DNA of 64,000 bases from Citrobacter rodentium NBRC 105723 = DSM 16636 (GCF_021278985.1 NZ_CP082833.1:2542001-2606000); one strand, 5' to 3'; shown: positions 27,573-37,434, counted from the stretch's first letter. Made by a program: numbers and translations. The notes: generated from the sequence alone by a model not told the origin.

Positions 27573-29404
27573 CGTTACAGGAGCGACTGCTCGAAGCCGT
27601 GGCGCAAAAGCAGCTTCGTCCGCTGGATGCGCAATTCGCGCTGGCGGTCGCCGGTGAAAATGAGCCTGCTGTGACGCTGGCGGCGGCGCTGCTCAGCCGG
27701 GATGCCGGGGAAGGGCACGTCTGTTTACCGCTGGCGCGATTAGCAAAGAAAGACGAGCTTCCCCCGCTGCTTGCCGCCTGTCTGAGTGAAACCGGTGAGC
27801 CGACGGACTGGGCGGAATGTCTGCTTGCCTCTGACGCCGTGAGCCGCGGCGATCGTCCATCGCCGATGATCCTCCACGGCGACCGTCTGTATCTCAACAG
27901 AATGTGGTGCAATGAACGCACGGTCGCCCGCTTTTTTAGCGAGGTGAACCAGCCCATCGAGGTTGATGAGGCGTTGCTGAGCAGAACGTTGGAAACGCTG
28001 TTCCCGACCACCGATGAGATCAACTGGCAGAAAGTGGCGGCGGCGGTGGCGCTGACCCGCCGTATTTCGGTGATTTCCGGCGGGCCAGGCACCGGCAAAA
28101 CCACCACCGTGGCGCGCCTGCTGGCGGCGCTGATTCAGATGGCGGACGGCCAGCGCTGCCGTATCCGGCTGGCGGCGCCGACGGGGAAAGCCGCCGCGCG
28201 TCTGACAGAGTCGTTAGGCAAGGCGTTACGCCAGCTGCCGCTGACCGATGAACAGAAAAAAAGGATCCCTGACGATGCCAGTACGCTGCACCGCCTGCTG
28301 GGCGCGCAGCCGGGGAGTCAGCGTCTGCGTTATCACGCGGGCAACCCGCTGCATCTTGATGTGCTGGTGGTTGATGAAGCGTCGATGATTGACCTGCCGA
28401 TGATGTCGCGGCTGATCGACGCGCTGCCGCCGCATGGCCGCGTTATCTTCCTTGGTGACCGCGATCAGTTGGCGTCGGTTGAAGCAGGGGCGGTGCTGGG
28501 CGATATCTGCGCGTATGTTAACGCAGGTTATACGCCGCAGCGGGCGCGGCAGCTGAGCCGCCTGACGGGGATGCCGGTTCCGGCTGGCAGCGGAGACGAT
28601 GCGGCATCGCTGCGCGACAGCCTCTGTCTGCTGCAAAAAAGCTATCGTTTTGGGCATGATTCCGGCATCGGCCTGCTGGCGGCGGCGATAAACCGTGGCG
28701 ATAAGGCTGCGATAAACGCCGTTTTCCGGCAGGCGTTCAGCGACATTGAGAAGCGGATGCTCAGGAGTAGTGAAGATTACGGGGCCATGCTGGAAGACGC
28801 GCTGACCGGTTATGGCCGCTATCTGCAACTGCTTGCTGAGCGTGCCGATCCGTCGTTGGTTATTCAGGCTTTTAATGAGTTTCAGCTACTTTGCGCGCTG
28901 CGCGAAGGGCCGTTTGGCGTCAGCGGACTGAATGAACGTCTTGAGCAGGCCATGCATAACAAGCGTAGGATCCGTCGCCAGCCCTATTCGCGCTGGTACG
29001 AAGGCCGCCCGATTATGATTGCCCGCAACGACAGCGCGCTGGGGCTGTTTAATGGCGATATCGGCATCGCCCTCGATCGCGGACAGGGTCTGCGGGTCTG
29101 GTTCGCGATGCCGGACGGAAGCATTAAAGATATCCAGCCCAGCCGCCTGCCGGAGCATGAAACGACCTGGGCGATGACGGTGCACAAATCGCAGGGATCG
29201 GAGTTCGATCATGCGGCGCTGGTGTTGCCTACCCAGCGCACGCCGGTCGTGACCCGCGAACTGGTGTACACTGCCGTGACCCGCGCGCGCCAGCGCCTGT
29301 CGCTGTATGCCGATGAGCAGATCCTCAGCAGCGCGGTAGCGACGCGCACCGAGCGGCGTAGCGGTTTGTCGGTGCTGTTTAGCGGCAAAGCGGAGGGCGG
29401 ATAA
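27569..29404 (+). CDS. recD: RecD, RecBCD 5'-3' helicase alpha subunit
   Basis: RecD is the fast 5'-3' motor of RecBCD and holds back RecA loading before Chi. The 611-residue protein (608 in E. coli) has Walker A GGPGTGKTTT near residue 172, the DEASMID Walker B near residue 270 and the UvrD-like C-terminal motif TVHKSQGSEFD near residue 537. It starts inside the recB stop (ATGA). No damage is seen in any of the three subunits, so RecBCD should be complete. Confidence 0.97.
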   Translation: MTLQERLLEAVAQKQLRPLDAQFALAVAGENEPAVTLAAALLSRDAGEGHVCLPLARLAKKDELPPLLAACLSETGEPTDWAECLLASDAVSRGDRPSPMILHGDRLYLNRMWCNERTVARFFSEVNQPIEVDEALLSRTLETLFPTTDEINWQKVAAAVALTRRISVISGGPGTGKTTTVARLLAALIQMADGQRCRIRLAAPTGKAAARLTESLGKALRQLPLTDEQKKRIPDDASTLHRLLGAQPGSQRLRYHAGNPLHLDVLVVDEASMIDLPMMSRLIDALPPHGRVIFLGDRDQLASVEAGAVLGDICAYVNAGYTPQRARQLSRLTGMPVPAGSGDDAASLRDSLCLLQKSYRFGHDSGIGLLAAAINRGDKAAINAVFRQAFSDIEKRMLRSSEDYGAMLEDALTGYGRYLQLLAERADPSLVIQAFNEFQLLCALREGPFGVSGLNERLEQAMHNKRRIRRQPYSRWYEGRPIMIARNDSALGLFNGDIGIALDRGQGLRVWFAMPDGSIKDIQPSRLPEHETTWAMTVHKSQGSEFDHAALVLPTQRTPVVTRELVYTAVTRARQRLSLYADEQILSSAVATRTERRSGLSVLFSGKAEGG

Positions 29405-29425
29405 GCGGCCAACGCCAGATGGCGC

Positions 29426-30757
29426 TTATCCCAGATCCGCCATCAGCACTTTTGAACACCGCTGATAGTTGTACATCTCCTTTTTGCTCTCCGGCAACAG
29501 GTCGATATCCACCGGCGTAAAGCCGCGCTCCTGGAACCAGTGAATACTGCGGGTGGTGAGCACGAACAGCTTGCTCAGACCAAGTTGTTTAGCCTGGGCG
29601 GCAATTCGTTCCAGCAGAACCTCGCCCCGCGAGGAGCTGCGGTAATCGGGATGCACCGCCACGCAGGCCATTTCACCGATTTTTTCTTCCGGGAAGGGGT
29701 AGAGCGCGGCGCAGGCGATGGTCATATTATCGCGCTGGATAATGGTGAACTTGTCGATCTCCATCTCCAGCTGTTCGCGCGAGCGGCGTACCAGAATTCC
29801 CTGTTGCTCCAGCGGACGAATCAGTTCCAGGATGCCGCCGATGTCGTTAATGGTCGCCCGGCGGATCTGCTCGGCGCTCTCCATTACAATCTGCGTTCCG
29901 ATACCGTCGCGGGAGAACAGCTCCTGCAACAGCGCGCCGTCCTCCTGATAGCTGATCAGATGACAACGGCGGACGCCGCTGCGGCAGGCTTTTACCGCCC
30001 CGCGCAGGAACCGCACGGTGCCGGAGTTGTAATCGCCTTTCTCTTCCTGCGCCTCAACGCGCGTCTGGGCCTCATTGGGGAACAGTTCGGAGACGATATC
30101 GCCGTCTTCGTTGGTTACCCCCTGAGAAGAGCAGAAGCCAATCATCTTTTCAGCCTTCAGTTTGATGGCCAGCTGCGTGGCGATCTCTTCCGAGGTCAGG
30201 TTAAAGCTTTCGCCGGTTACCGAGACCGCCACCGGTCCCATCAGGACGATTGCGCCGCTGTCCAGCTGACGATGGATGGCTTCTTCATCAATACGGCGAA
30301 TGCGTCCGCTGTGGCAGTAGTCGACGCCATCGTCAACGCCCAGCGGCTGCGCGATGATGAAATTCCCGCTGACCACGTTGATGTGCGCGCCCTGTAGCGG
30401 CGTATTGTTCAGACTCATCGACAGCCGGGCGGTAATATCCAGTTGCAACGTCCCTGCCGCCTGCTTCACCAGCTCCAGCGTTTTGGCATCGGTCACACGG
30501 GTATTTTTGTGGTACATCGGCTCATGATGATGCAGTGCGAGGTTGGCGTCGATTTGCGGTCGCGCGCCATAGACCACCACCAGACGGATGCCGAGGCTGT
30601 GAAGAAGGCCAATATCATTGACGATGCTGGAAAAGTTTTCATGCTCAATAGCTTCGCCGCCGAGCATAATGACAAAGGTTTTCCCCCGATGAGTATTGAT
30701 ATAGGGAACAGAATGGCGGAATCCCTGGACCAGTTCGGTTCTACGCTCCTTCACCAC
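29426..30757 (-). CDS. argA: N-acetylglutamate synthase (GTG start)
   Basis: ArgA acetylates glutamate with acetyl-CoA, the first and arginine-inhibited step of arginine synthesis. The 443-residue protein equals E. coli. It has an N-terminal amino-acid-kinase-like domain that binds arginine (VIMLGGEAIEHENF near residue 29) and a C-terminal GNAT acetyltransferase domain from about residue 295, with ACVAVHPDYRSSSRGEVLLERI carrying the acetyl-CoA loop near residue 379. The start codon is GTG. ArgR control is supported by paired ARG boxes just upstream. It is divergent from amiC. Confidence 0.97.
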   Translation of the reverse strand: MVKERRTELVQGFRHSVPYINTHRGKTFVIMLGGEAIEHENFSSIVNDIGLLHSLGIRLVVVYGARPQIDANLALHHHEPMYHKNTRVTDAKTLELVKQAAGTLQLDITARLSMSLNNTPLQGAHINVVSGNFIIAQPLGVDDGVDYCHSGRIRRIDEEAIHRQLDSGAIVLMGPVAVSVTGESFNLTSEEIATQLAIKLKAEKMIGFCSSQGVTNEDGDIVSELFPNEAQTRVEAQEEKGDYNSGTVRFLRGAVKACRSGVRRCHLISYQEDGALLQELFSRDGIGTQIVMESAEQIRRATINDIGGILELIRPLEQQGILVRRSREQLEMEIDKFTIIQRDNMTIACAALYPFPEEKIGEMACVAVHPDYRSSSRGEVLLERIAAQAKQLGLSKLFVLTTRSIHWFQERGFTPVDIDLLPESKKEMYNYQRCSKVLMADLG

Positions 30758-30769
30758 GGCACACCCTCA

Positions 30770-30806
30770 TTGCATGATTATTCGTAATTACTGTATTTTT
30801 ATTCTG
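30770..30806 (-). promoter_or_regulatory. Paired ARG boxes (ArgR operator) upstream of argA
   Basis: Read toward argA, the stretch contains AGAATAAAAATACAGTAA and then TTACGAATAATCATGCAA. These are two 18-bp boxes close to the ArgR pattern (WNTGAATWWWWATTCANW), 3 bp apart as in E. coli argA. They lie 13 bp from the GTG start, so ArgR-arginine should block transcription. Confidence 0.8.
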
Positions 30807-30989
30807 TTTTCTTGCCGCGCGCAAGCGCAAATTTTCGCCCGGGAAAAGTTTTTTCTCAGTAATACCGTGAATGGTAAAAGAAAGTTTACCCTTTTATAGA
30901 TGACAGATTATGCGTCATTCGCTAAAGTTTCCGGTCAATTTGGACATTTAGTCATCTACACCGCTACGTTTTATTTGCTCGGGAGAAGC

Positions 30990-32243
30990 ATGTCGGGAAC
31001 CAATCCACCCATCAGCCGCCGTCGTTTACTGCAAGGGGCGGGCGCCATGTGGCTATTGAGCGTCAGTCAGGTCGGTCTGGCTGCCGTCAGTCAGATTGTT
31101 GCGGTTCGTATCTGGCCCGCATCGAGTTATACCCGCGTTACGGTGGAATCGAACCGACAGCTGAAATATAAGCAGTTTGCCCTGAGCAATCCCGAACGCG
31201 TGGTTGTGGATATTGAAGATGTGAATTTGAACTCCGTGCTGAAGGGCATGGCGGCGCAAATTCGTCCTGACGATCCTTACATCAAGTCGGCGCGGGTGGG
31301 GCAGTTCGATCCGCAGACCGTTCGTATGGTGTTTGAGCTGAAACAAAACGTGAAGCCGCAGCTGTTTGCGCTGGCGCCAGTGGCCGGATTTAAGGAACGC
31401 CTGGTGATGGATCTTTATCCTGCCAATGCGCAGGATATGCAGGATCCGCTGCTGGCGCTGCTTGAGGACTACAACAGAGGCGATCTTGATAAGCAGGTGC
31501 CGCCTGCGCAGAGCGGACCGCAGCCGGGGAAAGCCGGGCGCGATCGTCCGATTGTGATCATGCTCGATCCGGGACACGGCGGCGAGGACTCCGGCGCGGT
31601 AGGCAAATATAAAACGCGGGAAAAAGATGTGGTGTTGCAGATCGCCAGGCGTTTACGGGCGCTGATCGAAAAAGAGGGCAACATGAAGGTCTATATGACG
31701 CGTAATGAAGATATCTTTATTCCGCTGAAGGTGCGCGTGGCCAAGGCGCAGAAGCAGCGTGCAGACCTGTTTGTATCGATTCACGCCGATGCGTTCACCA
31801 GCCGCCAGCCCAGCGGTTCTTCGGTATTTGCCCTGTCGACCAAAGGCGCCACCAGTACCGCGGCGAAATACCTGGCGCAGACGCAGAACGCCTCCGACTT
31901 AATTGGCGGGGTCAGCAAAAGCGGCGATCGCTATGTTGACCATACCATGTTCGATATGGTGCAGTCGCTGACCATTGCCGACAGCCTGAAATTTGGTAAA
32001 GCGGTGCTGAACAAGCTCAGTAAGATTAACAATCTGCATAAGAATCAGGTGGAACAGGCGGGCTTTGCGGTCCTGAAAGCGCCGGATATTCCGTCGATCC
32101 TCGTCGAAACGGCGTTTATCAGCAACATTGAGGAGGAGCGTAAGCTCAAAACGGCGAAGTTCCAGCAGGAGGTGGCGGAGTCGATTTTAGCCGGAATTAA
32201 GGCCTATTTTGCCGACGGGGCGACGCTGGCGAGAAGAGGATAA
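30990..32243 (+). CDS. amiC: AmiC, Tat-exported N-acetylmuramoyl-L-alanine amidase
   Basis: AmiC cleaves the amide between MurNAc and the stem peptide during septum splitting and is activated by NlpD. The 417-residue protein starts at ATG 30990. Its Tat signal has the twin-arginine motif SRRRLLQG near residue 9 and cleavage after VGLAA. An AMIN domain (about 35-150) targets the septum. The amidase_3 domain (about 190-410) has zinc ligands in MLDPGHGGEDSGA, Glu in KTREKDVV and SIHADAF. An in-frame start 90 bp upstream would bury the Tat signal. Confidence 0.96.
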   Translation: MSGTNPPISRRRLLQGAGAMWLLSVSQVGLAAVSQIVAVRIWPASSYTRVTVESNRQLKYKQFALSNPERVVVDIEDVNLNSVLKGMAAQIRPDDPYIKSARVGQFDPQTVRMVFELKQNVKPQLFALAPVAGFKERLVMDLYPANAQDMQDPLLALLEDYNRGDLDKQVPPAQSGPQPGKAGRDRPIVIMLDPGHGGEDSGAVGKYKTREKDVVLQIARRLRALIEKEGNMKVYMTRNEDIFIPLKVRVAKAQKQRADLFVSIHADAFTSRQPSGSSVFALSTKGATSTAAKYLAQTQNASDLIGGVSKSGDRYVDHTMFDMVQSLTIADSLKFGKAVLNKLSKINNLHKNQVEQAGFAVLKAPDIPSILVETAFISNIEEERKLKTAKFQQEVAESILAGIKAYFADGATLARRG

Positions 32244-32349
32244 TGATTCGGAGCGCTTTTGCTGTGATGGCGGGGGCGTTTCGTTTGCCCGGCCTGCCGT
32301 GTCATCCGGCTGCTGGCGGTAAACTGAAAATGTACGCGGACGCCAGAAA

Positions 32350-32374
32350 CAAAAAAACACCCGCTAAGGTGTTT
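32350..32374 (-). terminator. Terminator of the initiator tRNA operon
   Basis: Read on the minus strand: ACACC-TTAGC-GGGTGT followed by seven T residues, just after the last tRNA. Confidence 0.85.
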
Positions 32375-32379
32375 AGTAT

Positions 32380-32456
<77 letters not shown>

Positions 32457-32499
32457 TCCGTATTACTGCTTTGCAGAAATCTCTGCATCAAATTTTGAT

Positions 32500-32576
<77 letters not shown>

Positions 32577-32620
32577 TCCGTGTTTCTGCTTTGCAGAAAG
32601 TCTTTGCATCAAATTTTAAT

Positions 32621-32697
<77 letters not shown>

Positions 32698-32710
32698 TCC
32701 GTGGAAGCGC

Positions 32711-32738
32711 ACTATACTCTGCTAACATTTTCATGCAA
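32711..32738 (-). promoter_or_regulatory. Promoter of the tRNA-fMet operon
   Basis: On the minus strand, -35 TTGCAT and -10 TATAGT are 16 bp apart, followed by a GC-rich discriminator (GCGC). This is the layout of stringently controlled stable-RNA promoters. Confidence 0.75.
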
Positions 32739-32904
32739 CCCTTTTTTCACCTGGATTACGGTTTAAGGGCAAAAATGAACAAAAACAACGCATTTTGGTT
32801 TAAATTTTGCGCAGAATTTGCGTAAGGGCAACACTGCTCGTTTCATTAGAGGGTGTGGTTTGTTATCTTCATTGCGCATTATTGACGATTAAAAGACGAG
32901 AACA

Positions 32905-34002
32905 ATGAAATCACGTTGGGTAAATTATCTCCTTATGGGCGCAGTCGTGGCCGTGCTTGCCGCCTGTACCTCAAAGCCAACCGATCGCGGACAGCAGTAT
33001 AAAGACGGGAAGTTTACCCAGCCTTTTTCACTGGTGAATCAGCCGGACGCCGTCGGCGCACCGATTAACGCCGGTGATTTCGCCGAGCAGGTAAACCAGA
33101 TCCGCAGCGCCTCTCCGCGTCTGTATGGCAGCCAGAGCAGCGTCTACAGTGCCGTCCAGGAGTGGCTGCGCGCTGGTGGCGATACGCGCTCCATGCGCCA
33201 GTTCGGCATCGACGCTTGGCAGATGGAAGGGGCGGATAACTACGGCAACGTGCAGTTTACCGGTTACTACACCCCGGTAGTGCAGGCGCGTCATACCCGT
33301 CAGGGCGAGTTTCAGTACCCTATCTATCGTATGCCACCAAAACGCGGACGTTTACCGTCCCGCGCGGAAATTTACGCGGGCGCGCTGAGCGACAATTATA
33401 TTCTCGCTTACAGCAACTCGCTGATGGATAACTTCATCATGGATGTGCAGGGCAGCGGCTATATCGACTTTGGCGACGGTTCGCCGCTGAATTTCTTCAG
33501 CTATGCGGGCAAAAACGGTCATGCCTATCGCAGTATCGGCAAGGTGCTGATCGATCGCGGCGAAGTGAAGCGGGAAGATATGTCGATGCAGGCGATCCGT
33601 CACTGGGGCGAAACGCACAGCGAGGCGGAAGTTCGCGAACTGTTAGAGCAGAACCCCTCCTTCGTCTTCTTCAAGCCGCAGTCTTTCGCGCCGGTGAAAG
33701 GGGCGAGCGCCGTGCCGCTGATTGGCCGCGCCTCCGTCGCTTCTGACCGTAGCATTGTTCCGGCGGGGACAACGCTGCTTGCTGAGGTGCCGCTACTGGA
33801 CAATAACGGCAAATTTAACGGTCAGTACGAACTGCGCCTGATGGTGGCGCTGGACGTCGGCGGGGCGATTAAAGGCCAGCATTTCGATATTTATCAGGGA
33901 ATTGGACCCGAGGCCGGACACCGTGCCGGCTGGTATAATCACTACGGTCGCGTCTGGGTGCTGAAAACCGCCCCCGGCGCCGGCAACGTCTTCAGCGGCT
34001 GA
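32905..34002 (+). CDS. mltA: MltA, membrane-bound lytic murein transglycosylase A
   Basis: MltA cuts murein between MurNAc and GlcNAc to leave 1,6-anhydro ends, acting from the inner face of the outer membrane. The 365-residue protein equals E. coli. Its lipoprotein signal ends in LAAC (Cys near residue 21). The MltA barrel domain (GYYTPVVQARHTRQGEFQYP near residue 114) is followed by the 3D domain, with acidic residues including MVALDVGGAIKG near residue 312, which holds the catalytic Asp. It is monocistronic between the tRNA array and REP elements. Confidence 0.95.
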   Translation: MKSRWVNYLLMGAVVAVLAACTSKPTDRGQQYKDGKFTQPFSLVNQPDAVGAPINAGDFAEQVNQIRSASPRLYGSQSSVYSAVQEWLRAGGDTRSMRQFGIDAWQMEGADNYGNVQFTGYYTPVVQARHTRQGEFQYPIYRMPPKRGRLPSRAEIYAGALSDNYILAYSNSLMDNFIMDVQGSGYIDFGDGSPLNFFSYAGKNGHAYRSIGKVLIDRGEVKREDMSMQAIRHWGETHSEAEVRELLEQNPSFVFFKPQSFAPVKGASAVPLIGRASVASDRSIVPAGTTLLAEVPLLDNNGKFNGQYELRLMVALDVGGAIKGQHFDIYQGIGPEAGHRAGWYNHYGRVWVLKTAPGAGNVFSG

Positions 34003-34038
34003 ATATGTTATTCTGCGCGCCGTTGCTGTAAATAACCT

Positions 34039-34134
34039 GTAGGCCGGATAAGGCGCTTGCGCCGCCATCCGGCAACGGTGCTGAGTTTATGTATTTTGTA
34101 GGCCGGATAAGGCGTTTACGCCGCCATCCGGCAA
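34039..34134. repeat. Two direct REP elements between mltA and tcdA
   Basis: Two near-identical 38-bp REP palindromes (GTAGGCCGGATAAGGCG...CGCCGCCATCCGGCAA) lie in the same orientation 21 bp apart. Confidence 0.85.
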
Positions 34135-34159
34135 ACGTCTCCGGTCATTCTGAGGTGGT

Positions 34160-34966
34160 ATGTCTGTTGTAATAAGTGATGCCTGGCGTCAGCGTTTTGG
34201 CGGCACGGCGCGCCTGTATGGTGAAAAAGCGCTGCAGCTGTTTGCCGACGCGCATATCTGCGTGGTCGGGATTGGCGGCGTCGGTTCGTGGGCGGCGGAG
34301 GCGCTGGCGCGAACCGGTATCGGCGCGATTACCCTTATTGATATGGATGATGTGTGCGTCACCAACACCAACCGCCAGATCCACGCCCTGCGCGACAACG
34401 TCGGGCTGGCGAAAGCGGAGGTGATGGCCGAACGCCTTCGCCAGATCAACCCGGAATGCCGGGTCAGCGTAGTCGATGACTTTGTGACGCCGGATAACGT
34501 CGCGGAATATATGAACGCCGGATTCAGCTATGTGATTGACGCCATTGACAGCGTGCGCCCGAAGGCGGCGCTGATTGCATACTGCCGTCGCAACAAAATC
34601 CCGCTGGTGACCACCGGCGGCGCGGGCGGCCAGATCGATCCTACTCAAATTCAGGTGACGGATCTGGCGAAAACCATTCAGGATCCGCTGGCGGCGAAGC
34701 TGCGCGAGCGGCTGAAAAGTGATTTTGGCGTGGTGAAAAACAGCAAAGGCAAGCTGGGCGTGGACTGCGTGTTCTCCACCGAGGCGCTGGTTTATCCCCA
34801 GGCCGACGGCAGCGTCTGCGCCATGAAAGCGACGGCGGAAGGGCCGAAACGGATGGACTGCGCGTCGGGCTTCGGCGCAGCGACGATGGTCACCGCCACC
34901 TTTGGCTTTGTGGCGGTTTCTCACGCACTGAAAAAGATGATGGCGAAGGCGGCGCGCCAGGTTTAG
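34160..34966 (+). CDS. tcdA: TcdA, tRNA threonylcarbamoyladenosine dehydratase
   Basis: TcdA (formerly YgdL/CsdL) uses ATP to cyclise the t6A37 base of tRNA to ct6A, with sulfur-carrier help from CsdA and CsdE. The 268-residue protein has the E1/ThiF/MoeB-like fold. The nucleotide-binding loop is VVGIGGVGSWAAEALARTG near residue 36. ATP contacts include DMDDVCVTNTNRQ near residue 58. A cysteine in KLGVDCVFS lies near residue 201. The partner genes csdE and csdA follow immediately on the opposite strand. Confidence 0.96.
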   Translation: MSVVISDAWRQRFGGTARLYGEKALQLFADAHICVVGIGGVGSWAAEALARTGIGAITLIDMDDVCVTNTNRQIHALRDNVGLAKAEVMAERLRQINPECRVSVVDDFVTPDNVAEYMNAGFSYVIDAIDSVRPKAALIAYCRRNKIPLVTTGGAGGQIDPTQIQVTDLAKTIQDPLAAKLRERLKSDFGVVKNSKGKLGVDCVFSTEALVYPQADGSVCAMKATAEGPKRMDCASGFGAATMVTATFGFVAVSHALKKMMAKAARQV

Positions 34967-35011
34967 TGGAATGATGTCGGATGGCGCGGGGCTTATCCGA
35001 CCTGTGGCTGG

Positions 35012-35461
35012 TTAAGTTCCGGCATCCTGCGCCGCGTTAACGATCGCCTCGCTGAGCGCATTCAGCCCCTGGCTACGCGAGGCGCTTAACTGCGCGCGCA
35101 AACCCAGCTCATCAAACAGCGCCAGCGGTGAATGCGCCAGCAGCTGCGCCGCGGTTTTGCCTTCCACCGCCGTAAGCAACACCGCCAGCAAACCGCGCAC
35201 AATACGGCCCTCGCTGTCGCCGTAGAAGTGCAGCGCGCCGCTGTCCGCGCGGGTATATCCCAGCCAGACGCGGTTTTCGCAACCGGCAATCTCTTTTGCC
35301 TGCGCTTTCAGCTCATCCGACAGCGCCGGAAGCTGTTTTCCCAGCAAAATCAACTGCCGATATTTGTCTTCCCACTGGCTGAGAGGAAGAAAAATGTCGC
35401 GTAGCGTCTCTTCGGTTACGTTTGTGCCGAACGGGTGTCCAGCGAGCACAGGAGTTGTCAT
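35012..35461 (-). CDS. csdE: CsdE, sulfur acceptor for cysteine desulfurase CsdA
   Basis: A SufE-like sulfur acceptor of 149 residues (147 in E. coli). The reactive cysteine is in EIAGCENRVWLG near residue 62. It accepts persulfide sulfur from CsdA and works with TcdA in the tRNA ct6A branch. Its start overlaps the csdA stop by 4 bp (ATGA), so the two are translated together. Confidence 0.95.
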   Translation of the reverse strand: MTTPVLAGHPFGTNVTEETLRDIFLPLSQWEDKYRQLILLGKQLPALSDELKAQAKEIAGCENRVWLGYTRADSGALHFYGDSEGRIVRGLLAVLLTAVEGKTAAQLLAHSPLALFDELGLRAQLSASRSQGLNALSEAIVNAAQDAGT

Positions 35462-36666
35462 TCATCCACCAATAGTTCAAGCGCGCGATCAACGGCGTTA
35501 ACCAGCGCATCCACATCACTCTTTGTATTATACGGCGCAAATGAGGCGCGCAGAGTGCCCGTTATGCCCAGTTCCGCCAGCAGCGGCTGGGCGCAGTGCT
35601 GTCCGGCGCGTAGCGCGATGCCGTATTCCGCCAGCAGCGTTACCATATCGCTATGGTGAACGCCCGCAAAATCAAAGGCCAGCAGGCTTGAGTCCTGGCA
35701 GCGGAACGAGCGAAATCCAGGGCGTTTCGCCAGCGCCTCTTCCGCCAGCGTCGCCAGCCCGCGACTCCAGCTTTCCGCCTGGGCGATATCAACTTCCGCC
35801 AGCCATTCCAGCGCCGCGCCCATCCCGGTCACCCCCGCTACATTAGGGGTGCCAGCCTCCAGCTTCCACGGCGCGGCTTGGGTGGTGAACCCCTCAAAGC
35901 TGACGGTGTCGATCATTTTGCCGCCGCCAAGCCAGGGCGACATTGCCGCCAGCAGTTCGGGTTTGCCGTAGAGCACGCCGATACCCGTCGGCCCGTACAG
36001 TTTATGGCCGGAAAAAGCATAGAAGTCGATATCGAGCCGTTGCACATCGGCGGGGAAATGAACCGCGCCCTGCGCCCCGTCCACCATAACGACCATGCCG
36101 GCGCGATGAGCAAGCGTAATGGCGCGGGCCAGATCCGGGCAGCCGCCGGTGACGTTCGACATTTGCCCCAGCGCCAGAATACGGCTGCGGGGAGTGATTA
36201 TCTCCGCCAGGCGTGCAATATCCGGTATAAATTGCGCATCGAGCGGCAGCTTCACCACCTTCGCGCCGGTTTGCTCCGCCACCATCAGCCAGGGGACGAG
36301 ATTGGCGTGGTGCTCAGCGGCGCTGACGATAATTTCATCACCCGGCTGCAGGCGCGGACGAGCGTAGCTTTGCGCCACCATATTAATGGCTTCGGTGGTG
36401 CCGCGGGTCCAGACGATGGTTTTCTCATCCGGCGCGTTCAGCAGCCGCGCCACTTGTTCCCGGGCAGCCTCGTAGCGCGCGGTGAGGCGCCGGGCTTCAG
36501 CAAACTGGCTGCGATGGACGTTCCCGGCGCTCAGGCTGTAAAACCGCTGAGTGGCGTCAATAACCGCCTGCGGCTTGAGCGCCGTCGCCGCGCTGTCAAG
36601 GTAAACGCCGGCGTCTGCCAGGGCGGGAAACTGCGCGCGAAACTGCGCGGGATTGAAAGCGTTCAT
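35458..36666 (-). CDS. csdA: CsdA, cysteine sulfinate desulfinase / cysteine desulfurase
   Basis: A class II (SufS-like) PLP-dependent desulfurase that takes sulfur or selenium from cysteine or selenocysteine and hands it to CsdE. The 402-residue protein has the PLP lysine in FSGHKLYGPTGIGVLYG near residue 223. The catalytic cysteine is in RAGQHCAQPLL near residue 358. It is intact and forms an operon with csdE opposite tcdA. Confidence 0.96.
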   Translation of the reverse strand: MNAFNPAQFRAQFPALADAGVYLDSAATALKPQAVIDATQRFYSLSAGNVHRSQFAEARRLTARYEAAREQVARLLNAPDEKTIVWTRGTTEAINMVAQSYARPRLQPGDEIIVSAAEHHANLVPWLMVAEQTGAKVVKLPLDAQFIPDIARLAEIITPRSRILALGQMSNVTGGCPDLARAITLAHRAGMVVMVDGAQGAVHFPADVQRLDIDFYAFSGHKLYGPTGIGVLYGKPELLAAMSPWLGGGKMIDTVSFEGFTTQAAPWKLEAGTPNVAGVTGMGAALEWLAEVDIAQAESWSRGLATLAEEALAKRPGFRSFRCQDSSLLAFDFAGVHHSDMVTLLAEYGIALRAGQHCAQPLLAELGITGTLRASFAPYNTKSDVDALVNAVDRALELLVDE

Positions 36667-36857
36667 GGTATTCCTCAGTTCAGTCAGCCGATCGTGGCGT
36701 AAATTTGCTGACGATACAAGGCTTGCCTGTCTCCAGGAATCTTCCGGATAACCTGGCGAAATCAGACCAGTGTCTTATGCTGAATAGTGTTAGGCAAAAG
36801 TTTCTGCCTGTTACGGAGTCCATTTTTAATAGCATAAACAGCTTTAAGGAGAAGAAG

Positions 36858-37085
36858 ATGAAAAAGACTGCCGCAATTATTTCTGCATGTATGCTGACTT
36901 TTGCCCTGAGCGCCTGTTCCGGTCCGAACTATGTCATGCACACCAACGATGGTCGTAGCATAGTCTCTGACGGTAAGCCGCAGACCGATAATGACACCGG
37001 GATGATCTCTTACAAAGACGCTAACGGCAACAAACAGCAGATTAACCGTACTGACGTAAAAGAGATGGTTGCGCTGGAAGATTAA
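36858..37085 (+). CDS. ygdI: YgdI, small DUF903 lipoprotein
   Basis: A 75-residue lipoprotein beginning MKKTAAIISACMLTFALSAC, with lipobox LSAC. The mature part (NYVMHTNDGRSIVSDGKPQTDNDTG...) is the DUF903 fold and is clearly related to ygdR at 8551. An AAGGAGAAG ribosome site supports this ATG over the longer frame. The role is not established. Confidence 0.93.
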   Translation: MKKTAAIISACMLTFALSACSGPNYVMHTNDGRSIVSDGKPQTDNDTGMISYKDANGNKQQINRTDVKEMVALED

Positions 37086-37100
37086 TCAGCGTCTGAAGGT

Positions 37101-37306
37101 AAAAAAAAGCACCGCAATAGGGCGGTGCTACATTAATCACTATGGACAGACAGGGTAAATGTACAGGAAGTGAAAAAGGGTAGCTTCGCTACCGTGGTCT
37201 GAATCGCAGACCAATTGCAAACACAACAACACAACATCACAACCGTAAGCCAAAAGCCCACCAGAACACGCATTCCGATAAAACTTTTCGTTCCGGCTCA
37301 GGAAGT
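37101..37306 (-). ncRNA. gcvB: GcvB small RNA
   Basis: This ~206-nt RNA on the minus strand is divergent from gcvA. It begins ACTTCCTGAGCCGGAACG and carries the G/U-rich R1 seed (GGTTGTGATGTTGTGTTGTT, read on the minus strand). It ends in the terminator AGCACCGCC-CTATT-GCGGTGCT plus eight T residues. GcvB is an Hfq-dependent global repressor of amino-acid and peptide transporters (oppA, dppA, sstT, cycA), switched on by GcvA when glycine is high. The 349-bp gap between ygdI and gcvA is mostly this gene plus the shared promoter region (37307-37434). Confidence 0.95.
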
Positions 37307-37434
37307 GTCGCCACTATAGGTATTTGCTGGTAGTTCCTCAACGGACAAATTATAATGTCTCAGATAAAAAAAACTAATAGGTTACATGTTGTAATCTAAT
37401 TGTTAAATTGTTTTAACATCAAAGTCTAAAAGCC

